Positions 11,553 to 22,842 of a DNA stretch of 64,000 nt are shown piece after piece. This stretch comes from Cordilura impudica (Eukaryota; Arthropoda; Insecta; Diptera; Scathophagidae), in contig OY821521.1 of the NCBI GenBank assembly GCA_963682025.1, positions 118,831,520-118,895,519 of the forward strand. The letters are read 5' to 3'. The translations under genes and the position numbers were made by a program. Position 1 is the first letter of the stretch. Every line of letters starts with the position of its first letter. Below the pieces are notes generated by a model. That model saw only the letters and a program-made list of their open reading frames with translations. It was not told where the DNA came from and searched no databases.

Positions 11553-12123
11553 AGTTATGTATTGAAAGTCACTTTAGTTTTATTTTTATAAAGAACCAAA
11601 AATGTTTCAACTTTATTGTTTCACATTGATCTTAAGACTAAATTTACAAAAATATTTTTCTTTTCTAAGTCTAACTTCAGAATTCAGTTTTATTTTATCA
11701 ATACTTTTTTAAGTGTCAGCAAAAGATACAATTATTGGGCAATCAATATTCCTGTTTTTAAAACACTTATGATTGCTAAACACAATTTCGATTTTATTTA
11801 TCAATACTTTTTAAGTGTCAGTATTGCAATCAATATTATTTGTTCATTAAACATTTATGATTGCTAGACACAATAGGTTGTTGTGTTTGGTTTTTTTTTT
11901 TTTTTGTGGGCAACGACTTCTTGTAGTTTTACAAGTGTGGTTTGCCTAAATTTTTATTTATATTTTATTGTCATGGTTTAGTGTTTCAACTTTTTGATCA
12001 ACGACTTTTTATGTATTTTCAGAAGCGTCGTTGACTTAAGTTTTTATTTTAAATATTGATTTAATATGGTTTCTATATCTTTTGTAAAAGGTTCGTTGTG
12101 TATTTGGAAATACATACGTAACT
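11553..12123 (-). repeat. Gypsy LTR duplicated with unit 1
   Basis: A near copy of 18568-19137. Starts AGTTATGTATT, ends ACATACGTAACT, followed by 17 bases of internal sequence (the polypurine tract region) before the duplication junction at 12140. It is not an independent insertion but the duplicated 3' LTR of the gypsy element at 18568-30853. The BEL target CGCG is at 11549-11552. Confidence 0.9.
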
Positions 12124-12392
12124 CCTCCCCCATTAGATACCAACAGTAATACGAATAACAACTTTAATTTCAACAGAAACAATGTATTCAACAATATCCA
12201 CAACAGAAACAACAGAGGAAATCATAACAACACCAATATCAACAATTACAATATATAAACGCAACAAACTAAGATAAAGAACTAACATTTCTTAGCGACA
12301 CAGGTGCTGGCATATCATTTTGTTGCATGCATACAGATTTTTAGGATGAATCATCTATATTATACATATATAAAAACGTTGGTGCATTTGTT

Positions 12393-13119
12393 TGTAACGA
12401 ATGATCTCCGGAACCATAAGAGCTGTCGACCTAAGATTTGCACCATAGGTTCGGTTCGAGCTCTTCTGTGTTTTTTTTTTTAGTTTTAACCCTCTAACTA
12501 GCGTTGGGGTCAAGTTATAAACAAAATTCCTATTTTCAGTGCGATTTGACTGCAATTCAGAATGTATGTATGTTTCGTCATAGGAAATTGTTTTATGTAT
12601 AAATGGACCCGATAGGTGGTGCTGGGGTAAACTTATTTCGAATATTCTTATTTACGGTGTGTTGAAGCAACTTCAACCTTAATTTTTATTTTTCAGTTTT
12701 ATTATATATTTCCTTCAATTTTCCTTTTATCTCCAATTACTGAATTTTAATTATTGTTCTTTTGGTTTGAATTTAATTTCTTTTTATTTCTTTATATATA
12801 ATAGACATTTTGACCAGTGTATTTTTGAATTTATACCAACACTGGCAAATTTTATATTTTATGCACATACATATAATTTGAGTTAAAACGAAATTCGTCA
12901 CTCGGCTTTCGTTAAGCCTTTTTTGTGTGCTAACACCGCCTTTTTTTCCTCATGGCTTTAGTTTTTAAGAAATCTTTTTTTTTTAGTTAGTTAAATTACT
13001 CAGTCTGACGAGCAAGGAGCTCTATAAATAAACCGAATGTTATAAAAAACGACAACTTGGTTGGCTTTTTTTATTTCAAAAATCTGAATTTCTTGGCAAG
13101 GGAGTTACCCAGGCCATCA
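12393..13119 (+). repeat. BEL 5' LTR (unit 2)
   Basis: Copy of 5396-6126, four bases shorter because of poly(T) differences. It ends ...GGCCATCA, where unit 1 has ...GGCCAACA. It stands at the head of the long BEL element that continues to about 44.9 kb. Confidence 0.65.
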
Positions 13120-13121
13120 TA

Positions 13122-13132
13122 TGGTCCTTCGA
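13122..13132 (+). other. BEL primer-binding site (unit 2)
   Basis: Same TGGTCCTTCGA as in unit 1, immediately after the LTR. Confidence 0.5.
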
Positions 13133-14960
13133 CACCTCCTAGAATAGACTAGGAGTGGATAACTAATGACTAGAGGTCATTGAGTCTGTAAGGCAGTTGT
13201 TCTCTAACCGCAACAACTCCATCAACAACAATTGGCAAACAAGTGGTTTGTTACGTAAGGAATCAACGAGCATCCCGTACTAAAAAAAATAAAAAAGGAG
13301 ACACAATCAAAGGCTCCACTGGTGCATCCAATAAAAATATACATTCAACTACAAGGAAGATATCCCATTCCCCACAGAATTCTATAAGGCAAAATAAGAG
13401 CAGCTACAAAATTTCATCAGAAAAGAAATTGAAATGGGTATGTACAGTGTTTGAATTATATGTAGTGCGGTTGATTTTATTATCGGTAAAATAAACGATT
13501 TAGAGCGTCAAATTTCCACATGAAACATTATACCATATCCTTAGTATAAAACAATAAGTTCGATTCCAACCTTAAAATTAAAATTTGAAAAAATTACAAA
13601 GTACCATCGCTGGTAAATAGACAAAATTCAACGAAAATTTATAGTCAAGCGCAGTACCGAATAAGTATATTTGTCACACTCCTTCTGCTTGATTGCATAA
13701 CAAGTGGTTCGATTTCTACCCGTTCCTCTTAGTACACTTGGCGCAGAAGTAAAAGACAGCAATAGTGATACATACAAGAAATATTCAACGCCTTAACTTC
13801 AATAAGTATTTTGTGAAGCTATTGTAAAAAACGCAACTACGGAAAAATTTTAATTGAAAAATTAACTAAAATAAAAGATTTTTTGAGATTTCAAAATAAA
13901 CCAAAATAAGATTTAAAATAAATCATAAAAAAAGTTCCACAAGAACAACGGAAGAAAGGTGCAAGGCCACAATAGAAAAAAAAATTACAAACAGCAGCCT
14001 TAAAAACAGAGAAAAAAAAAGGTAATGTAAGTTCTATATATAAAATAAAATATTTATACAAGTGAAGATTTGTTCAATATTAAAGGGAACACAAGAACAA
14101 CATCATATTACAGCAGCCGCAGCCGCAGAGAAAAAAATTATTAAAAGACATCAAATAACATCAACCACCACAAAACAAAACAAGGGTTCCCGGTGCAAGC
14201 ATACGATTAAAGAAAAAACAAGGGAAAAACGGTGAGTTGTGGAATTCAATTTTTATAATGTATTACGGATAAGATAAATACGCAATTATAAAAAATAATA
14301 ACAAAAAATAAAAATAGTAAAAGGTGGTACACAAGGCGATAGAATTTTCTTTTTATTTGATTTTACCGGTAGTACAAAAAAAAGGATAAACTTATTGATT
14401 TGATGAAATATAATGAACAATATACAGAGTGGTGCTAAAGGTGGTTAGTAATTTTTTTTCAGGGTTAAGATATCGAAAATTTAAACATTAAAAAAAAAAC
14501 AATAAAAGTTATAATATATATTATACAGTTTTTTTTTTTAATTTTTCTGATTTGATTGCGAGATTAAAAGAATAACCATACACAAAATCAGTTGATGAAG
14601 AAAATTGTATCGAACGATTTTATACAATTGAATTTCTCCAGAACAATAAAGGACTTAAGATAGTTCTATGATTCTGAACACAAAACCGAATTTATGTTCA
14701 TAAAGGTCTGGTAAATTGCTAATTGAAATTTTTTAAAGGCAGCAATATTTTCGGAATACGTTCGTCATCAAAGGCAACTAATACGGTTAAAGCGAAGTTG
14801 TTTAGAATCGAAATAAACGGTCGGTCTCTTCTCAAGGAAGTTAAAAAAGGTCCACAATAGCTTAAAGAAAACGAAATTTTTTCTCCACGAAACCAGGCAA
14901 AGGTAAATTCTTTTTATTATCCATAAAGGTTGAGTTTGGTTATCGAGTTTTGGGGGTAGA
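13133..14960 (+). other. BEL leader (unit 2), untranslated, with candidate splice donor
   Basis: Copy of the unit 1 leader. The donor-like GTGAGT begins at 14232. This copy is the one physically linked to the full BEL body and its 3' ORF. Confidence 0.55.
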
Positions 14961-15924
14961 ATGGCGGCCAGAAGAAGGTGTAAAGCTAACATACACCAAG
15001 TTGAATCCTTTTGCAAGGGTTTTAATAAAATTCCAGAAGAAGAGCTGACGGTTCCATATCTAGAAGTAAAACATGGTGAATTAGATAGAAGATGGCTCAG
15101 ATTAATAGAATCTTATGAAAGCTATTTAATAGAAGATGATAGTGACACGGCTGAAAAATTTGATGATACAATTTCCGTGCATTATGAGAATGCCGGCAAC
15201 CTGTATCAAAAACTTAAAGCAAAAATAGTTGAAAAACTTAGAATGATGACCAATGCAGCGGCTTCAAATGAATTTCCAAGGGGAGATACTTACCACCAAC
15301 GTACGAGAAACGACGGTTATTCACCAAACATCTTCATCACTGAAGTTACCACCTTGTGACATCGAAGTTTTTGAAGGAGGATATTCAAAATGGCCCACAT
15401 TTAGGGACATGTTTAAGGCAGTGATTATAAATCATCCAAATCTAGCTCCAGCTCAAAAGCTTTACCATTTGCGTAGCAAAACTAGGGGGGAGGCTAACCA
15501 AGTCGTAAAACGATTCGATTTGGTTGATGAAAATTTTCATTTAGCATGGAAGGCATTAGAAAACCGCTTCGACAATTCGCGAATATTAGCTCATCAACAA
15601 ATGAAAAAAATTTTTGGGGCACATGCGGTTCAAATTGAAAGCTCGAAATCTATTAGGCAACTTCAGAGCGTGCTAAACCAAAGTTTAGCAATTTTCGAGT
15701 CACTGGACCTTACAAAATCCTGGGACGCGATTTTAATTCACATATGCTCTTCAAACCTACCGGAGGAAACCATGCGATCTTGGGAAGCAACGTTAACGGA
15801 ACCCAAGAAGTGGCCCACTTGGCAAGAAATGAGCGACTTCCTTTCGAAAAGGATACAGATGCTAGAGACGGTTTCTGATTTGAGAAAAACAGTAAATAAG
15901 ATGAATCAGCCATCAAAAAATTAG
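14961..15924 (+). pseudogene. BEL/Pao gag (unit 2)
   Basis: Duplicate of 7968-8931 with the same frameshift region (about 15245-15335) and the same terminal TAG. A few substitutions: R for K near 15304, V for I near 15505, Q for E near 15682. The shared lesions show that the gene was already broken before the duplication. Confidence 0.85.
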
Positions 15925-16395
15925 TCATTTCACGCTCACGCCGAGCAAACCACAGTACAATTTAGCTGCAAAAAATGTAAGCAAAATCACTCATTACGGC
16001 TATGCAAGCATTTTAAGGCATTGCAAATAAGCGATAGAATAAAATATGTATTTGCGAATAAATATTGCGTTAACTGTCTGTCCCATACTCACTTCAAATC
16101 AAAATGCCAAAGCTCGAGTCTTTGCACAAAATGCAATCAGAAGCATCACACCATGTTACATCTAGAAAAAGATGAAAAATGGAAGAAAGGTCAAACTCCT
16201 CGGACCGCATATCAACAATCTCCACATGAGGATGATAATCCATCGGGTTCTCAAAGTCAGACTGTTTCCCTAAACACCCAAATCAATCAAGCAGATGTCA
16301 CTAGTGTTAGCCAAATAAACTCGGTTCAGACTCATTTCTCGCAAAACGAAGGAACCACTTTTTGCCCACGGCCTTGGTTAACATCGAATACTTAG
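15925..16395 (+). pseudogene. BEL/Pao gag nucleocapsid, zinc knuckles (unit 2)
   Basis: Duplicate of 8932-9402: CKKCKQNHSLRLC, CVNCLSHTHFKSKC and CTKCNQKHHTMLH. One substitution (KALQIS against KALPIS). It is followed by the same frame change into the protease. Confidence 0.85.
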
Positions 16396-17396
16396 GGGAG
16401 AATTTCGCTATTCGAGCACTTTTGGACGCAGGTTCTGAAAGAAGTTTTATCACAAACCGGATTCAACAGAATCTCTCCATACCGCTAGAGGCACATAATT
16501 CCCAAATATCTGGACTTGGCGGAACGGTTGTTGGAAAATCAAAGGGCATGTGTTCGGTAATTTTAAGATCAAGAGAATCTGATTTTAAAATCAAAATAAA
16601 AGCCATTGTAGTGCCAAAATTGACGCATTTTCCGCCCTCACGGCCTGTTAAAATTAAAAATTTGGAGGAAACTCGACAAATAAAACTTGCGGACCCGTAC
16701 TTTTTTAAACCAGCGGCTATTGACATGATAATTGGTAGCGATTACTTACCATTTATAAATTTATCAGGCATAAAATCAAACAAAGCTACCTGTCTTGAAG
16801 CCAGAGAATCCCAATTTGGTTGGTACATATCAGGCCCCGAGCCAAAAACTGAAATACAGTCTTTCACAACGATGGTTTCAAACTCCAATGACAATATGCT
16901 CTACGAGCAGCTAAAAAAATTCTGGGAATTAGAAGAGGCAGAAAAAAGCGATATACAATCTGAAAGCGATGCATATTGTGAAAAATTTTATCAACAAACT
17001 ACAACGCGTCAAGCTGACGGAAGATACGTGGTGCGACTTCCCTTTAAAGAAACCTTCCCGAATGAAATTTTTTTAGTTCTTTCGCGGAACATGGCGCTTG
17101 CGCAGTACCATCGAATGGAGAAAACTCTAGAGAAGACTCCAAACGTGAAGAAAGAGTATTCTAAAGTTCTCCAAGAATATATAGACTTGAATCATATGGA
17201 ACCTATTGTACACTATGAGCCCAAAGATGATAAACAATTTTCATTTTATCTGCCACACCATGCGGTCATCCGCCCCGAAAGCAAGTCAACTAAGGTACGA
17301 GTGGTTTTCAACGCATCAAAAAAACCGGTAGCGGTTTTTCCCTCAACGATGTGTTACACCAAGGGCCCACTCTTCAAACCGATCTCATGCAAATAG
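16362..17396 (+). pseudogene. BEL/Pao protease fused to RT N-terminus (unit 2)
   Basis: Here the frame is open for 344 codons, from the protease (LLDAGSERSFIT) through MIIGSDYLP and RYVVRLPFKETFP into RT (MALAQYHRMEKTL, KVRVVFNASKK). It shows the continuity that unit 1 lost through one extra base at about 10080. The frame is lost near 17330, inside the RT. Confidence 0.85.
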
Positions 17397-17605
17397 TCTT
17401 GGGGTGGCGTAACTACCAGTACGTTTTCACCGGCGACATCGAAAAGATGTATCGACAGATTCTAGTACATCCATCAGATCGTAAATTTCAACAAATATTA
17501 TTTCGCGCCAATGAAAAAAAGTTAGTAGAAGCTTTTCAGCTAAAAACGGTGACCTTTGGTGTGAATTGTGTGCTTTTCTTGCGATTCGGACTCTTCAGGA
17601 GCTAA
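17351..17605 (+). pseudogene. BEL/Pao RT middle part (unit 2)
   Basis: LQTDLMQIVLGWRNYQYVFTGDIEKMYRQILVH to TVTFGVNC, then a frame change. Identical in protein to unit 1. Confidence 0.85.
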
Positions 17606-18567
17606 GCAAAGACTGCCGAAAATAATATCCAGATGCATCCGAAGTTCTTCTGAATGAAACCTATGTTGATGATATTCTGTCTGGTGGACACACTCTTGAA
17701 GGAGGCTAAACCAAAACAAGGACAGGTTATAAAGGCATTGCACTCAGCCGGGTTACCCCTGAAGAAAATTACAGCAAATCAAAGGCTTCTACTTCAACAT
17801 TTGTCCCGGGAAGATCTTCTGGACGAAGATTTTTTAAAATTCGACGATTCCAGTACAATTAAGACTTTGGGAATCCGCTGGAATGCTAAGGGGGATTACT
17901 TTTATTATGTGGTAGAACCAACGCAAATTATACCCTCCACCACAAAAAGAAAAATTCTATCCGTAATTGCGAGATTGTTTGACCCACTAGGTTGGATAGG
18001 CCCCGTAGTTATAATCGCTAAGCTTTTGATGCAAGAACTATGGGAAGAAAAGTCCGATTGGGATGAAGCCGTTCCACCAAGAATTCTTACAAAATGGAAT
18101 TTATTTATGGAAAATCTCCCGTATATCTCGAAGGTGCAAATAGCGAGGTGGGTAAAGTTTGGTCCACAGTACCAGATACAACTACACGAATTTTGTGACG
18201 CCTCAGAGAAGGCATATTGCGGTCTAATTTATATGAGGACAGAAAGCCCAGAAGGTACTATTAATAGTCATTTGCTAGTGGCCAAGACAAAGGTAGCTCC
18301 GTTAAAGCGGACTACTATACCGAAGCTCGAATTATGTGGAACTTTATTGCTCACTAAGATAATACAAACCTTAGTAACATACTTGAAATTCTCCTACGAA
18401 CTGTTCTTGTGGACAGATTCATCAATCGTTCTTGGTTGGTTACAAAAGGATCCCAAAACTTTGAAAACTTTTGTGGGAAACCGAGTATCCCAAATCATTA
18501 GCGTCGTAAGTATCAATCATTGGAAACATGTGAAGACTGAAGACAATCCGGCGGATATAGGCACGCG
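17606..18567 (+). pseudogene. BEL/Pao RT C-terminus and RNase H (unit 2)
   Basis: The catalytic TYVDDILSGG is readable at about 17661-17690. A 308-codon frame (17654-18580) includes LPLKKITANQRLLLQHLSRE, which is missing in unit 1, and then runs to EDNPADIGTR. The last codons before 18568 are cut by the gypsy LTR insertion. The natural continuation is GCYPQELIESSLWWHG at about 30860. Confidence 0.9.
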
Positions 18568-19137
18568 AGTTATGTATTGAAAGTCACTTTAGTTTTATTT
18601 TTATAAAGAACCAAAAATGTTTCAACTTTATTGTTTCACATTGATCTTAAGACTAAATTTACAAAAATATTTTTCTTTTCTAAGTCTAACTTCAGAATTC
18701 AGTTTTATTTTATCAATACTTTTTTAAGTGTCAGCAAAAGATACAATTATTGGGCAATCAATATTCCTGTTTTTAAAACACTTATGATTGCTAAACACAA
18801 TTTCGATTTTATTTATCAATACTTTTTAAGTGTCAGTATTGCAATCAATATTATTTGTTCATTAAACATTTATGATTGCTAGACACAATAGGTTGTTGTG
18901 TTTGGTTTTTTTTTTTTTTGTGGGCAACGACTTCTTGTAGTTTTACAAGTGTGGTTTGCCTAAATTTTTATTTATATTTTATTGTCATGGTTTAGTGTTT
19001 CAACTTTTTGATCAACGACTTTTTATGTATTTTCAAAAGCGTCGTTGACTTAAGTTTTTATTTTAAATATTGATTTAATATGGTTTCTATATCTTTTGTA
19101 AAAGGTTCGTTGTGTATTTGGAAATACATACGTAACT
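18568..19137 (-). repeat. 3' LTR of the errantivirus-like gypsy element
   Basis: 570 bp with AGTTATGTATT...ACGTAACT ends. It differs from the 5' LTR at 30275-30853 by a few percent, including changes inside an imperfect 105-110-bp internal repeat (AAGTGTCAGCAAAAGAT). Confidence 0.9.
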
Positions 19138-19150
19138 CCTCCCCCATTAG
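19138..19150 (-). other. Polypurine tract of the errantivirus-like gypsy element
   Basis: On the minus strand CTAATGGGGGAGG lies directly before the 3' LTR, the expected plus-strand primer. Confidence 0.85.
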
Positions 19151-20483
19151 ATACAGAATTCTCCTGAATTCTTCCGTTTGACTTTTTACATTTATCATAT
19201 AATATTATTATCAGTATTGTAACTATAGTTGCTAATATTATTGGTGGTACACCATAAGTTATAATTTTGTTGTTATATTTAATTTCTTCTATTTCTTTTA
19301 AACGTGATATTTTGAAATTTTGGAACGATTATTTTGTCTAAATACATTTTATTTTTATTTGAGAATTTTTGGTTTGCTATGTTTAATGTACAATTATTGT
19401 AATGTATTAAAAAATTTCCATTTAAAACTTTTTCTGTGTTGTTATAATTACTAATAATTTTCTCATTTTTCGCGTTCTTTATTACAATTGTTTGTTCATT
19501 GATATTAATTATTTCAGTATAATAATTCGTTATCAGTTTACATGTTTTTTTCTGTGTACAATGTGTTGATAGTTTACATTCATTTATAAACTTATCTTCT
19601 CTATATACATATGTATTATTGTTATGACGAAATATACTTTCAACTTCTGCTTCTATTTCTTTATTAAAATAGGGTATGGGTATAATAGTTGTTACTTGAA
19701 TTCGGTTAAATGATTTTGGTACTTTAATTATAAAAATTAGTTCATTATTTATTTCGAGAATTGCTGTTCTCAAGTATTTTATCTTTCTTATATCTATTTT
19801 ATAATCGTCTATTTCTTGTTTTGTTAGGATACTTGCATCGCTAATCCCATTTTGTGCTGTTGTAATGTAACTTTGTATATGTTCTATGTAGTTTTTAATT
19901 GGTGTTGAAATTAGTAGTCTTTCTAGGTATATGTTTCGTGTCAATATGTTTTTAACTATTTTGTGAATTCCGTCCATGTGGTGTCGTATCTCCTTCTGAG
20001 TTTGTGTTATAGTGTCTTTTATTTGTTGTATTGTGTTATTAAAAAGGTTATTAATTTTTATTTGTTGATTTAGCTCTGTTATAGAATTATGCATATTTTT
20101 GTCAACTGAATTAAAATGGTTAGTTATGTCCTCCCGGTCTGTATCGTCCATTGTGCCGAAAAGGTATTTACATGCTCGACCCACCATGTTTACTAGTCCT
20201 CGTTTTCGTCTATTAGTTGGTGTAATTGTTTTTAACTTGCTTAATAATGTGTCTACTTCATTATATACAAACAGGTGATCATTTTTACTGAAGGTGTCTA
20301 TATTTTCTTTCATTGACAGCAATACGTTTTCTATTTCTTGTATATTTATTTGGTGTAGTATTAGGTCGGCTTCCTAAAATTCTTGTCAATAATTTCCACG
20401 TACCCATTTGTCTCCGTAATTGGGCAAGTTGTTATATTAGCCAGAATTGGCGTAAATGTAATTACTGTCATTATTGTCCACAT
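19138..20483 (-). pseudogene. Errantivirus-type envelope (F-like) gene, broken
   Basis: An ATG at 20483 opens a hydrophobic signal-like N-terminus and lies a few bases after a TTACAG acceptor-like sequence. The main frame, 20322-19279, holds a furin-like RRKRG site at about 20210, long helical stretches and Cys residues. Near 19250-19180 another frame encodes a membrane-spanning stretch followed by a short basic tail. Two frameshifts (near 20366 and near 19313) separate these parts. By family it is the membrane fusion protein of insect errantiviruses. It is not functional as it stands. Confidence 0.8.
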
Positions 20484-20519
20484 TATTATCTGTAATGTTG
20501 TATTTAGATTAATTGTTAA

Positions 20520-22371
20520 CCCTACGATTCATAACCGGGTACCCGTGTACCTTTTTTGACTTTAAAGTGCTGCTGTGCCTATAATTTTTGAGATATGGAC
20601 ATAAAACTCCGAATCATGAGAGATTTTGGCTAAACTAAGATTTAAATACGAAAAAATTCAAAATATTTTCAATATTTTCTTTAAAACATGATTTTAAATG
20701 TTTTACCCCCATAAACACACAACCGGGGTCCCCGGGTACCCTAATGCAATTCCTATGTAAATGCCTGACATGTAAATGAAAAAAACGTTTTTTTGTGTTG
20801 TTTTTATTGGAAATAAATGTCTTTTTTATTTATTTTATCATATTTTATATATATTATATTATAATTCATCCGAATCCTTATCGTTGTTATTGTGGCAATT
20901 GTAGCATTTAGTAATTGTTATGGCGTGCTCATCGCATATCGGCGTGCTACATATGCTGCAATTTTTTCTAGTTTTTCTTCTGCGCTTATTTGGAAGAAGG
21001 TTGCACATGTAGCACACGCCCGTATGTACTTTTCTGCCCCTTTGTCGTGCTGACGGAGATGTTGACGGACCTGCAGCACAAAGCACACTCTCCAACGGCC
21101 TTCCGATGATGCTTTCAATTGCATTTTTTGTTGAAAATTGGCGCACGCTTTGCACATTTGAAATTCTATTTTCTATAACAGGAATACACAGGTTTTCTGC
21201 CAGTTGACGCAGGAAATTCTTCCTGCGCGTCGTGGTGTATCGTGCAGTTGGATTATTTCCATAATATATGATGTGTGATGCAATTGCGCTCACATCAATG
21301 ATGTTATAGAAAAATGCCATCGGCCATCTTCTTGTTTGTCGCTGGGTCGTGTATTCTTTGAGCGTTTGGTCCATTACGTCCACCCCACCTTTTGTTTGGT
21401 TATAAAAATTAATAATTTCTGGTTTCCCATTCTCGTCAATTTGTGCATCATCATGCATACTAGAAAGAAGGATGACCGAGTTGGACTTCCGCTGCTTATA
21501 TAAGAGCAGAAGCCAAATAAACTTGAACCAACGTCTTTTTTTTTGTCTTCTTTCATCTCCGCAGGGATGTAAGCTTTGTTGCGGCGGAGTGTACCCACAA
21601 TGCTGAGCTTTTCTACTTTTAGTTGCCTAGCCAGCGGCAGCGTCGTAAAAAAATTATCCATTGTTATATTTCGTCCGCTACCGTAGTATGGCCCAACTAA
21701 ATCTCTCACCACTCTTTCGCCAACACCAACTTCACGACCAGTTTCTTGTTTGCCAGTATATATTTGGCCATGAAGTGGATATGAGTTTTTGGCATCGCAA
21801 ATCCACCATACTTTTATGGCATATTTTGCTGGCTTCGAGGGTATATATTGGGTGAATTTGGTTCTACCACGGTATGGATATAATTGTTCATCAATGGTCA
21901 AATATTCTGATGGCACATAATATCTGGCAAGATTTGCATTGAGCATTATCCAAATATCGCGAATTGGCGCCGCTTTGTCTTGACGCTGCCGCTCTACCCG
22001 TGTTCTGGGGTCGTCAAACCGCATAAAACGCAGCAAATCGAAAAACCTGTTTATTCCCATGGTGGCGCGGAATATTGGATGAGCCTGTGACGTCCACAAA
22101 TCTCTTGCGTTTTCGTCATTAGAATGATTTGTGCCAGCCATCAAAATCATTCTGCCTACTTGTGTCGCTTTAGGTACTTATATACGAACAGAAACCAGTT
22201 TTTTTTTCAAATATCAAATTTGTACAGTTGAGAACGCAAAATATAATCAACAACAAAAATATTTACAGGAAAATATTATTTTATTTCAATAAACGCAAAA
22301 CAACCTACTTCGGGTACCCGGGTACCTTGGTTATGAAATTAAAGGAGTTTTGCTGGTTATGAATCGTACGG
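20520..22371 (-). mobile_element. piggyBac-family transposon, 1852 bp
   Basis: TTAA at 20516-20519 and at 22372-22375, as required for piggyBac. 17-bp terminal inverted repeats: CCCTACGATTCATAACC on the left and CCGTACGATTCATAACC on the right end read inward. GC-rich subterminal copies (AACCGGGTACCC type) lie near both ends and at about 20722-20740. It is inserted between the pol and env genes of the gypsy element. Size and ends resemble the Looper type of flies, from memory. Confidence 0.95.
20859..22150 (-). pseudogene. piggyBac transposase, N-terminally short and frameshifted
   Basis: First frame 22150-21374 begins MILMAGTNHSND and shows FDLLRFMRFDD, LTIDEQLYPYRGRT (first catalytic Asp) and ITMDNFFTTL (second). 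Second frame 21458-20859 has INFYNQTKGGVDVMDQ (third Asp region) and a C-terminal cysteine-rich domain (CYMCN, CSICSTPICDEH, CYNC). A frameshift near 21500 joins them. The usual N-terminal 100 or more residues are missing, since only 220 bases precede the first ATG. All catalytic Asp positions are visible, but the gene is broken. Confidence 0.9.
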
Positions 22372-22842
22372 TTAATTTCGGTTTGCTAAAAGGTTGTTGA
22401 ATTTATTTGGTCTCTTAATATTACTGGCGTGTATTCCCTGTAGAGATATTTTCCTAAACTTGGGTTCTTCCTTATGTCGCAAAGTCTTATAATTTTTTAT
22501 AAAACCTTCTTGTCTAGTTTCCTGATAGTTTTCTCTGTTCTTGTTCTGTTTTTCTATTATTCTTTCTTTAGCGTCTTGTAATCTTGTCCGTATCAATTCT
22601 GGATTTACTTTTGCGTATTGAGGTGCCATTGGAGTACATTTTATTGTACTATGGTATGTATTATTATAAATTGTAATGGCTTTCGTCATTTGTTCGATAA
22701 TGGGTAGTTTTTCCTCTAAATTCAGGCTTCTTATTTTTTCTGTAATAGTGCCATTTAATCTTTCTATATCTGAGTTCCCTGTATGACTATTCGGTTTAGT
22801 CGTATAGTACTCGATTCCCTCCCTTATTAAAAATTCGATCAA
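22372..22842 (-). pseudogene. Gypsy integrase C-terminal part
   Basis: Continues the integrase after a frameshift at about 22845: REGIEYYTTKPNSHTGNSDIERLNGTI carries the catalytic Glu (IERLNG). The tail is basic. It ends at the TTAA used by the piggyBac insertion. Confidence 0.8.

Larger units (their letters stand above)
5144..12140 (+). repeat. Tandem duplication, unit 1 (about 7.0 kb)
   Basis: The whole stretch recurs at 12141-19154 in direct orientation with only about fifteen to twenty differences seen by eye. Its left edge lies inside a gypsy gag tail and its right edge lies 17 bases past a gypsy LTR, so the boundaries do not coincide with any element's ends. The junction at 12140/12141 joins ...TAGATAC to CAACAG... 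with a 3-base overlap (TAC). Confidence 0.95.
12141..19154 (+). repeat. Tandem duplication, unit 2 (about 7.0 kb)
   Basis: Direct copy of 5144-12140. It is slightly longer because unit 1 lacks 23 bases in the RT region (present here around 17769-17795) and because poly(T) lengths differ. Unit 2 also lacks the extra base that breaks the protease-RT frame in unit 1 near 10080. It continues beyond 19154 into the full gypsy element, so unit 2 keeps the original right-hand context and unit 1 keeps the original left-hand context. Confidence 0.95.

Noticed and set aside
11553..12123. Independent solo LTR
   Set aside because: Same target site and same 17 bases of internal flank as at 18568-19154, so it is a by-product of the tandem duplication.
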